A stretch of DNA of 64,000 nucleotides from NCBI GenBank assembly GCA_944383545.1, contig CALWPY010000004.1, forward strand, positions 1-64,000, read 5' to 3'. Numbering within the stretch: the stretch's first letter is position 1; each line of letters opens with the position of its first letter. This DNA is from an uncultured Lachnospiraceae bacterium (GTDB lineage: Bacteria > Bacillota > Clostridia > Lachnospirales > Lachnospiraceae). Of this stretch, positions 1-6,932 are shown piece by piece. Below the pieces are notes generated by a model. It searched no databases. It had not been told where the DNA came from and worked only from the letters and a program-made list of their open reading frames with translations. Made by a program: the position numbers and the translations under genes.

Positions 1-160
1 GTAAGTGCGCCCTTTTTTAGCCCTCTAATAAATATAAATTTTTTCATTTATCTATTGACATTTATTAGCTGGACTTTTGTTTTCGTTGTTCTATATCATG
101 TATAACACACAAAATAATTCTTGTCAACATTTATTTTTATTATTCAGTTATATTAATTCA

Positions 161-211
161 GTATTGTAAAGGTCATGTTCTTACTGCAGAAAAACATGAC
201 CTTTACAATAC
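161..211. repeat. Perfect 19-bp inverted repeat (hairpin)
   Basis: Bases 161-179 are the exact reverse complement of 193-211, with a 13-nt loop. It lies 18 bp beyond the stop of the Nudix gene (minus strand), so it may be that operon's transcription terminator, but no clear U-run follows on either strand. The outer arms read TGTAAAGG/CCTTTACA, as does the hairpin at 3723-3772. The rest of 1-229 is AT-rich and holds no gene I can recognise. Confidence 0.7.
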
Positions 212-229
212 TTCATATATTAATTAACT

Positions 230-793
230 CTATTGGCTTCGGCTCCATGCATAGCAGTAACCCTGAGTTCTGGCGGCAAATTTATATTCTTTTAAAAGCT
301 CTCTTACCTCTTCCTTTGTATACCAGCCCGGCTCTATTTCCTCAAAACTTGAATCACTTAACGCAAATTCTCCTTTTGCCCTTCCTACCACACATACATT
401 TTTTTCATTTGAAAATCCGACCGCACTATAGCTTTCTCCTATAAAATCATCCACTGCACAGAGAGTAAGACCGGTTTCCTCCTTCAGCTCTCTTTCTGCC
501 GCTTCATAAGGAGTTTCTCCCTCGTCAATGAGACCTGCCGGAAAATTATAAACCCATTCTCCCACAGCCATTCTGTATTCACGGTTTAAGAGTATTTTAT
601 CCATTTCTTCATTATATATTATAAGTACCACGGAATCAGGTTTTCTGTTATGAAGTGAATCAAAGTCTTTTATGTTCTTATCACGGCTTATGATTTCATA
701 ATTCTTTTCCTTATTGTCTTCCGTGAGATATCTGATGTCGTATCTGGTTATAAATTTACCCGATTCTCCTTTTTTTAAACTCAAAAATTTCAT
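230..793 (-). CDS. Nudix hydrolase, ADP-ribose pyrophosphatase type
   Basis: The 187-aa protein carries a complete Nudix box at residues 87-109 (G-x5-E-x7-REL-x-EE-x-GL), which binds Mg2+ and cleaves nucleoside diphosphates linked to another moiety. The upstream GEWVYNFPAGLI segment is typical of ADP-ribose/ADP-sugar pyrophosphatases, so cytoplasmic housecleaning of ADP-ribose is the likeliest role. The substrate cannot be read from sequence. It is the last gene of a minus-strand run (AraC, (p)ppGpp synthetase, DUF218, YbaK, Nudix), 24 nt after the YbaK gene. The hairpin at 161-211 follows. Confidence 0.88.
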   Translation of the reverse strand: MKFLSLKKGESGKFITRYDIRYLTEDNKEKNYEIISRDKNIKDFDSLHNRKPDSVVLIIYNEEMDKILLNREYRMAVGEWVYNFPAGLIDEGETPYEAAERELKEETGLTLCAVDDFIGESYSAVGFSNEKNVCVVGRAKGEFALSDSSFEEIEPGWYTKEEVRELLKEYKFAARTQGYCYAWSRSQ

Positions 794-817
794 GTCAGAA
801 TACTGCCTTTCTTACCT

Positions 818-1309
818 TTATAAATTATTCATTATTAAGTCTGCGTACTTTCCTTCAGAGGCTTTAAGCAAATCCTCAGGTTTAATTTTTAACTGTACTC
901 CTATCTTTCCACCGCTCACATATACCATGTCCTGTTCTTCTGCGGATTCATCAATTCTGGTTTCGTATTTTTTCTTCATACCTATTGCCGTACATCCGCC
1001 TCTTACATATCCTGTTACAGTGTTTATATCCTTTACATGAAGCATTTCAACTGACTTTTCACCCACGGACTTTGCTGCTTTTTTTAAATCGAGTTCTTTT
1101 TCTATCGGTATTACAAATACAAAATACTCTTTACTGTGTCCCTGTGTAACAAGAGTTTTAAATACCTTCTCATGAGGAAGATTAAGCTTATCTGCTACAC
1201 TTACTCCGTCGATAAATTCATCACATTCATATGTGGATTTTTCATAAGGAATCTTCATTTTATCAAGAATTCTCATTGCATTTGTTTTTATTTCTTTATT
1301 CTTTCCCAT
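818..1309 (-). CDS. ybaK: Cys-tRNA(Pro) deacylase, YbaK/EbsC family
   Basis: This 163-aa protein matches the YbaK family over its full length: a KTNAMRILD start, then FKTLVTQG, then the conserved YVRGGCTAIGMKKKY segment. YbaK proteins hydrolyse Cys-tRNA(Pro) mischarged by prolyl-tRNA synthetase and act in trans in the cytoplasm. The length is normal for the family (about 155-165 aa). It sits 20 nt downstream of the DUF218 gene and 24 nt upstream of the Nudix gene, so it is probably co-transcribed with them. The ribosome binding site is weak. Confidence 0.9.
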   Translation of the reverse strand: MGKNKEIKTNAMRILDKMKIPYEKSTYECDEFIDGVSVADKLNLPHEKVFKTLVTQGHSKEYFVFVIPIEKELDLKKAAKSVGEKSVEMLHVKDINTVTGYVRGGCTAIGMKKKYETRIDESAEEQDMVYVSGGKIGVQLKIKPEDLLKASEGKYADLIMNNL

Positions 1310-1329
1310 TTTTATTCTCCCGGGTATAG

Positions 1330-2034
1330 CTAATTTTTTTCATTTGTCACGTCACCGCTTCCTGTGAGGGGTATCTTTTCACCCATATACTCTGCTTCAT
1401 TCATAAATATACATTCAAAGAAATCCTTTACTCTGGCCCCTGTCTCGCGCACATCCCGCTTCAACTGTCCGTTGTAGTCAACCTCTTTTGCTGCTACTCC
1501 GTAAACCTCTATGTCCATTTTTTCTGCAATCCATAGTGCCCTGTATAAATGGTATTTCTGTGTTACCACCACCATTTTTTCCACTCCGTATATTTCCTTT
1601 GCCCTGTACATGCTGTCATATGTACAATAGCCGGCATGGTCAATAAATATATTTTCTGAAGGAACTCCGTGTGAAATGGCATAGTTTTTCATAACCATAA
1701 CTTCATTATAATAATCAGTTTTATGGTCACCACTCATTAAAATTATCCTTGAAGTATCATTATTATAAAGTTCAATGGCCTTATCCAGCCTGTCTGCCAG
1801 CATTTTGCTCGGGGTATTATCTGATTTTACACTGCATCCAAGTACCAATATACAGTCCACATCTTCCAGTGCTGCCGCCTCTTTCTCAGACAGTATGTTA
1901 TCCTTTACTGATAATACAACATATATATTTATAAAAAGTGTCACCAAAAACACTGTTAAAAGTAATATAAATACCGATAATATAAGCTTCCTGAAAAATT
2001 TTATTATTACGGAAGCTTTATTTTTCTTTTTCAT
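1330..2034 (-). CDS. DUF218 membrane protein, SanA/YdcF-like
   Basis: The 234-aa protein has one N-terminal membrane segment (about residues 12-35), then a DUF218 domain with the typical LVLGCSVKSDNTPS start, ILMSGDHKTD and VTQKYHLYRALWIA. SanA/YdcF/ElyC relatives affect envelope integrity and vancomycin sensitivity in enteric bacteria, but the reaction is not established. Its start codon overlaps the stop of the upstream (p)ppGpp synthetase gene by one base (TAATG), so the two are probably translationally coupled. Confidence 0.85.
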   Translation of the reverse strand: MKKKNKASVIIKFFRKLILSVFILLLTVFLVTLFINIYVVLSVKDNILSEKEAAALEDVDCILVLGCSVKSDNTPSKMLADRLDKAIELYNNDTSRIILMSGDHKTDYYNEVMVMKNYAISHGVPSENIFIDHAGYCTYDSMYRAKEIYGVEKMVVVTQKYHLYRALWIAEKMDIEVYGVAAKEVDYNGQLKRDVRETGARVKDFFECIFMNEAEYMGEKIPLTGSGDVTNEKN

Positions 2035-2708
2035 TACAATTCACCTGCTAAATCTATTTCATGTCTTATTTCCTGCATCTCATTATCCATTACTGCAAGT
2101 GTGTCGGCACAGTTTTTAAGCCTTGCAGAAATTTCTTCGGCATTGGATATTTCTTTCTTATATTTAAGCTTGTGTTCGAGGCTCGCCCAAAAATCCATGG
2201 CAATGGTACGGAACTGCACCTCAACTTTCATATATTTCTTACAGTTAGATAAAAATATCGGCACGTCCAGTATTAAATGAAGACTCCTGTAACCATTTTT
2301 TTTCGGAAATTCTATATAATCCTTTCTCTCAATGAGTGATATATCATCCTGTGCGGTAAGCATGTCTGCAAGCATATAAATATCCTCCTTAAAGGAGCAT
2401 ACCACTCTTATTCCTGCTATGTCAAAAATCTCCTTTTCCATGTTTTCAAGAGATATATCTATGTTTTTTCTACACATTTTTTCTATTATACTGATTGGAT
2501 TTTTAAGTCTGGTTTCAATCTGCTCAAATGGATTTCTGTCATACTGCAGAGAAAATTCTGCATTTAATACATTGAGTTTAGTTTCCACCTCCATCATCGC
2601 ACATCTGTATTCCGTCATGAGTTTCATATAGCCTTCTCCCTTGGAAAACCACTTGGCTATATTTTCCATATTTACATAGTCTTCGCTGAATTCATTCAAT
2701 AATCCCAT
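2034..2708 (-). CDS. Small alarmone synthetase, RelA/SpoT domain (RelQ-like)
   Basis: The 224-aa protein has a lone RelA/SpoT synthetase domain without hydrolase, TGS or ACT domains, as in Firmicutes RelQ/YjbM. Visible motifs are ETRLKNPISI (ATP site), DIAGIRVVC, NGYRSLHLIL, VEVQFRT and WASLEHKLKYK. It should make (p)ppGpp from ATP and GDP/GTP in the cytoplasm. Its coupling to a DUF218 envelope gene, and the AraC gene 28 nt upstream, suggest an envelope or nutrient stress operon; that is inference. Confidence 0.9.
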   Translation of the reverse strand: MGLLNEFSEDYVNMENIAKWFSKGEGYMKLMTEYRCAMMEVETKLNVLNAEFSLQYDRNPFEQIETRLKNPISIIEKMCRKNIDISLENMEKEIFDIAGIRVVCSFKEDIYMLADMLTAQDDISLIERKDYIEFPKKNGYRSLHLILDVPIFLSNCKKYMKVEVQFRTIAMDFWASLEHKLKYKKEISNAEEISARLKNCADTLAVMDNEMQEIRHEIDLAGEL

Positions 2709-2736
2709 AATCCTATTCCTTATCCTTTATAATTAA

Positions 2737-3489
2737 TTATTTTTGCGTAAGCTTTTTTCTGAAAAATTTATTACGATACTCCTTTGGAGTAAGTCCGGTC
2801 TTTTTCTTAAAAACACTTATAAAATAACTGTGTGAAGAAAATCCCAAATCATTTGCAATATCTATGCTAGATTTATCTGAATATTTTAAAAGACTTTCAG
2901 CATACTCAATTTTTCTGTCCCTGATATATGAACTTACAGGCTGCCCCATTTCTTTTTTAAAAAGCTTTGAAAGATAAGTTTCATTTAAGTTTACATAATC
3001 CGCAAGTTCTTCTACAGTTATATTTTTATGAAGATTTTCAGAAATATAATCCATGCATATTACTATCTGCTTTGAATAAACAGCCTTCTTTTTTAATTCC
3101 CGCATCTTATACGCAAAGTCAAGAATCATATTGTTTTGTATATTTTGTACTTCTTCTCTGGTCTTTGCCCTGTCTGCTTTGTTTATATAAAGGTCACTCA
3201 ACGCATATGCCATCTCCTGCTCCATACCACCCTCAATGCAAAACCTCGTAATCATCGCTGTCATTACGATATGATGATATATTGCATTTCTGACAGGGTC
3301 CGGTGAAAGCTCTCCTCTTTCCTTTGCATCAGAAGACGGTCCCTCTTTTAGCATATTATTAAGCCCCTCTATATTCCCGTTTTTTACACAGTCATAAAAA
3401 GCAAGCTCACTGTCATAGCTTGGATGCTTTATTTCATTTTCTCTTTTTTCAAATAGTTCTTTGGTCAAATCTTCTTCAACAAATGCCAT
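2737..3489 (-). CDS. AraC-family transcriptional regulator
   Basis: The C-terminal ~100 residues form a standard AraC double helix-turn-helix: ITVEELADYVNLNETYLSKL, then SSIDIANDLGFSSHSYFISV, ending in TGLTPKEYRN. The N-terminal ~150 residues are an alpha-helical sensor region of a type common in Clostridia, with no recognisable ligand pocket. I place the start at the ATG at 3489 (250 aa), because AGGTGG lies 8 nt upstream; an in-frame GTG further up overlaps that site. It is the first gene of the likely operon and may regulate it. Confidence 0.88.
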   Translation of the reverse strand: MAFVEEDLTKELFEKRENEIKHPSYDSELAFYDCVKNGNIEGLNNMLKEGPSSDAKERGELSPDPVRNAIYHHIVMTAMITRFCIEGGMEQEMAYALSDLYINKADRAKTREEVQNIQNNMILDFAYKMRELKKKAVYSKQIVICMDYISENLHKNITVEELADYVNLNETYLSKLFKKEMGQPVSSYIRDRKIEYAESLLKYSDKSSIDIANDLGFSSHSYFISVFKKKTGLTPKEYRNKFFRKKLTQK

Positions 3490-3722
3490 TATAAATCCCA
3501 CCTAAAAAAATGTAATCTCATTTCACAGCATATTCACATATTACATTTAATTTATACCACAATTTTAACATTAATACCATTATATTGATATAATAATCAT
3601 AATTTTTTTTGTAAATTAAATTCAAGCTAAGGTGATAATAAATCTCACCGAAGCATACCCCCCATTTAAAGAAGATACTCCCAGTCTTCTTTAATCATAT
3701 AAATACTTTTAACCTTCACTTT

Positions 3723-3772
3723 GTAAAGGGGCTTCTGCAAACAGATTAACTGTTAAGCAAAAGCCCCTTTAC
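3723..3772. terminator. Long hairpin, possible terminator
   Basis: Bases 3723-3734 pair perfectly with 3761-3772 (GTAAAGGGGCTT with AAGCCCCTTTAC). An inner stem AACAG/CTGTT (3740-3744 with 3750-3754) extends the hairpin. No long U-run follows on either strand. It lies just past the end of the decayed Cthe_2159-like fragment and may have been its terminator. Bases 3490-3722 are an AT-rich gap holding the AraC upstream region; I see no gene there. Confidence 0.55.
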
Positions 3773-3776
3773 TTCG

Positions 3777-3974
3777 TTATAACTGTCTCCGCCTTTTTCC
3801 CCAACCCCTTTCACTTGAGTTACCTGATACCCTGAGAAAATATCCGTCAGAACATGTCATTTCCACGTTTTCCAGATTTATCTGACACTCCGTATTCGTA
3901 ACATAAAACATATCACCTGAAGTACTCTGATATATCAGTACATTTTGTATGTTTTCTTCAGTATTGTTTTTCAT
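3777..3974 (-). pseudogene. Remnant of a Cthe_2159-type carbohydrate-binding protein
   Basis: About 50 codons on the minus strand (from near 3935) read YQSTSGDMFYVTNTECQINL, then a segment with FLRVSGN and RGWG. This matches what I recall of the beta-helix Cthe_2159/PF14262 family (SGD..FYVTNT..I.LENV, then LRV.GN...GWG). Those proteins are usually several hundred residues long. Here only a short piece remains: the frame shifts just after GWG and meets a stop at 3777. The other end abuts the kinase remnant. The family match is from memory of its pattern, not a search. Confidence 0.6.
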
Positions 3975-4336
3975 ATAAAAAAACTTAAAATAAAATTTAT
4001 TGCCATAATGATGGCTGTTGTCCTTATATTTCTTACAGTTATAATGGCAGGACTTTATATATCCAATAAAAATAATTTCAGGAAAGAAGTCTTGAAATAC
4101 TGAGAGCTTCACTAAATTCTAATGAACGGGATATGAATCCCCGTGAGAATCTCCCTCCTTCTCCTCCTGATAGTATTGATATGCGTCCTGATTTAACAAC
4201 TCCTGTTCTGGTAGTACAGGGCTATGGACTCGGTCTGTCCATTGCCCAGAGAATTGCTTATGAACATAATGGAAAAATCCGTGTTACCTCTGAAAATGAT
4301 AACAGCAATACCTTCTATGTAAAATTCCGCGTTTAA
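3975..4336 (+). pseudogene. Remnant of a sensor histidine kinase (frameshifted, internally deleted)
   Basis: From 3975 the plus strand encodes a lysine-rich start and a membrane helix (IAIMMAVVLIFLTVIMAGLY), then meets TGA at 4101. One frame over, from 4091, the reading continues as LEILRASLNSNERD and a proline-rich segment, then passes directly into GYGLGLSIAQRIAYEHNGKI, the G2 box and C-terminus of a histidine kinase ATPase domain, ending at 4336. HAMP, HisKA, N and G1 boxes are missing. So this is one gene with a frameshift near 4090 and a deletion of several hundred codons near 4225. No start codon with a ribosome binding site is visible. Confidence 0.75.
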
Positions 4337-4345
4337 TGTATAAAA

Positions 4346-6013
4346 CTATAACTCCTCAAGGGATATAACATTCTTTATACCCTGTGTCATAGACCTTATA
4401 TAAAAATAAATAATTAAGCATACTGTTACACCCAGTATTATTGCCGCTATTGCCACAAATTCCAAACCTGCCATATAGTGAAGCAGGGCTCCTCCTCCGC
4501 AGAGTACACCTGCAATAAGTATCGATACAGCCATATTAAAGAATGTATTGTTATTTTCCCTAAGCGCGCTCAGCTCGTCATCCCACATAAGTTTAGGGCG
4601 CATGGAGTCAAGCAGCATACCCATATAGGTTATAATACCGCAGGAAAGAACTGTGAGCACAAAATAAATCAACATATGAATAACAGGAATTCTTATGGCA
4701 ATTCCGAAAATAAGCACATAAATATAAATACTGAGAGTACTTATGACAATGCTTACTGCAGCCTTTATATTCCACTGCTTTTTGTAAGAAACAGGTATAT
4801 ACTTTATAAACGAAAAATTCTTTCCCTCTCTTGAAAATGCATTGGAGCCCAGACTGTTCATTGCAGTCATTATGATTGAAATTCCAACCACAAAGATAAG
4901 CATGATAACAGCAAAATCTGAATTATTTTCCACATACATATTATGAAGTTCCGTGAGGGAATAATTAATATTCATAACCCTTACCACAACATATAAAAAT
5001 ATCGGCCAGATAAAACTTATGGCAACACAGTTTGAAAAATATACGGGTGTTCTCACAAGCATTTTCATTTCCTTTGAAAAATATGCCTTTTCCACGCTTT
5101 TCATTTTACATTTATCAAGAAGCTTTTCATAACCTTTACGGCTTTCTTTTACCTTTGCCGAATTAAGACCAGTCATGCCCCTTAAATATAAAAGTTCGGA
5201 AAGCACAAGAAATACTGCAATCCACAAAATATTTATACCTAAATATTTTAAAAATCCCAGAACGCTTCCTCCCGCAAAGGCTTCAATCAGAAATCCTATA
5301 TGAGGAAATATATATCTCATTATTGCCGCAAATGCATCTTTTCCCTCGGCTACTGAATTTATATAATTATCAAAATCCAGATTTCTGAGGGAGCCGAGTG
5401 ATAAAACAAGTGCAATAAGAATAATAAAGGTGACGATAACACTCATTGTCCTTATCGTATCACGGCTTTTTATTATCCTTGTAAAAGACATTAAAAGCAG
5501 GCTTATTATAGCACAATAGACCATTGGTATAACCGGAAGAAGAAATCCTCCGATAATTGCAGTAATCCACTGTAAAAAGGACATATCATAAGCCAGTCCG
5601 AAACCTATTATCGATGTAAGTACAAGAAGGAACTGCATAAAGTTTTCACTTAAAAATGCAGTCGTAAACTTTGCTCCTGTTATCTGACTTGCTCTTAATG
5701 GAAGAGGAAGCAGATATTCTATGTCATTTGAAAAATAAAACTCATTAAAAATAACATTAAGAGCGAAAACCATTGTAAATAGTGATATAAAGCCGAGTAT
5801 CAGCTCTATACCAATACTTTCCTTTCCAACTTCCGAAAGACTTCCCGTGATTAAGTTTACAAATATTCCACAGCCTGCGGCAACAGGAATCATTACAAAA
5901 AATATGGCAATAAACCCAAGGAGAGCCACCTTTACCTTCTGGCTTTTCTCTGTGGGCTTATCCATTTTCATTGCTTTTCTAAAAACACTCACAAGACTAA
6001 AGTAACTTCTCAT
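4346..6013 (-). CDS. ABC transporter permease, putative exporter
   Basis: The 555-aa protein is strongly hydrophobic, with roughly a dozen membrane segments spread over its length and a lysine-rich cytoplasmic loop near residues 285-315. It lacks a nucleotide-binding domain. Its start overlaps the end of the ATPase gene by 17 nt, so the two form one ABC-2-type system. The resemblance is to putative ABC exporters common in Clostridia; the substrate is unknown. It ends 9 bp from the stop of the decayed kinase on the other strand. Confidence 0.82.
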   Translation of the reverse strand: MRSYFSLVSVFRKAMKMDKPTEKSQKVKVALLGFIAIFFVMIPVAAGCGIFVNLITGSLSEVGKESIGIELILGFISLFTMVFALNVIFNEFYFSNDIEYLLPLPLRASQITGAKFTTAFLSENFMQFLLVLTSIIGFGLAYDMSFLQWITAIIGGFLLPVIPMVYCAIISLLLMSFTRIIKSRDTIRTMSVIVTFIILIALVLSLGSLRNLDFDNYINSVAEGKDAFAAIMRYIFPHIGFLIEAFAGGSVLGFLKYLGINILWIAVFLVLSELLYLRGMTGLNSAKVKESRKGYEKLLDKCKMKSVEKAYFSKEMKMLVRTPVYFSNCVAISFIWPIFLYVVVRVMNINYSLTELHNMYVENNSDFAVIMLIFVVGISIIMTAMNSLGSNAFSREGKNFSFIKYIPVSYKKQWNIKAAVSIVISTLSIYIYVLIFGIAIRIPVIHMLIYFVLTVLSCGIITYMGMLLDSMRPKLMWDDELSALRENNNTFFNMAVSILIAGVLCGGGALLHYMAGLEFVAIAAIILGVTVCLIIYFYIRSMTQGIKNVISLEEL

Positions 6014-6728
6014 TATCCATCATCTCCAGAAATATTTTTTCCAAATCATTGTTTCCATGCTTTTCTTTAAGTTCATCAAGTGTTCCATAGAAAAGCTTTT
6101 CTCCGTGATTAATGATAATAACCTTATCACAGAGTTTTTCCGCAACTTCAAGAACATGAGTGGAAAAAAGCACACTGTTTCCTTCATCTGCATGCTGTCT
6201 CATCATATTTTTAAGATTAAATGCTGACTGAGGGTCAAGTCCGGTGAGTGGCTCATCCAAAATCCATACGGCAGGATTATGTACCAAAGCCGCAACTATC
6301 ATCATCTTCTGTCTCATACCATGAGAATATCCCTGCATCGAATTATCCAGTACATCTTCAAGTCCGAACTGTCCCGCAAAGTATTTAATTCTTTCGGCAC
6401 GTACATCATTCGGCACTCTGTAAATATCTGAAATGAAATTAATAAATTCGATACCTTTAAGCTTTACAAACATATCCGGGCTGTCCGAAATATATCCTAT
6501 GATTTTCTTTGCTTCAAATGCATCCTTTGCCATATCAAATTCATTAATTTTGATGCTGCCACTGTCCGGCTTTAAAATTCCGGTCATCATCTTTATCGTA
6601 GTAGTTTTGCCTGCTCCGTTAGGGCCGATAAAACCAACTATCTCACCGTCATTAACTTTAAAGCTGAGGTCGGAAACCGCTTTTTTTTCGTTACTGAACG
6701 ATTTTGTCAAATTAGATATTTCTATCAT
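5997..6728 (-). CDS. ABC transporter ATP-binding protein
   Basis: The 243-aa ATPase has all ABC motifs: Walker A GPNGAGKTTT near residue 36, signature YSHGMRQK, Walker B VWILDEPLTGLD and the switch histidine in FSTHVLEVAEKLCDK. It powers export together with the permease gene it overlaps downstream. The start at 6728 has AGGAGG just upstream. Family members of this type (CcmA/NatA-like) serve drug, lantibiotic or ion export, so the substrate cannot be named. Confidence 0.93.
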   Translation of the reverse strand: MIEISNLTKSFSNEKKAVSDLSFKVNDGEIVGFIGPNGAGKTTTIKMMTGILKPDSGSIKINEFDMAKDAFEAKKIIGYISDSPDMFVKLKGIEFINFISDIYRVPNDVRAERIKYFAGQFGLEDVLDNSMQGYSHGMRQKMMIVAALVHNPAVWILDEPLTGLDPQSAFNLKNMMRQHADEGNSVLFSTHVLEVAEKLCDKVIIINHGEKLFYGTLDELKEKHGNNDLEKIFLEMMDNEKLL

Positions 6729-6855
6729 TTTTTCCTCCTAAAATACACATATTTGCTACACGTATATCTGATTTTCAGTATAACACTCTTTTATTTTATC
6801 CGCAATGTAAAGCACTGATATATTTACATAAAATAAATAATATCTATTTTTATAT

Positions 6856-6884
6856 TTATCAGAAAGCACCTCATATGCTATACT
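6856..6884 (+). promoter_or_regulatory. Candidate sigma-A promoter for the PEP-synthase-like gene
   Basis: TTATCA (6856-6861) and TATACT (6879-6884) are separated by 17 bp, giving 4/6 and 5/6 matches to the consensus. A GGAGG ribosome binding site follows about 8 nt before the ATG at 6933. Confidence 0.55.
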
Positions 6885-6932
6885 TTAAACATGGTTAAAA
6901 TATATATTTATTAAAGAAACGGAGGACGGCTT

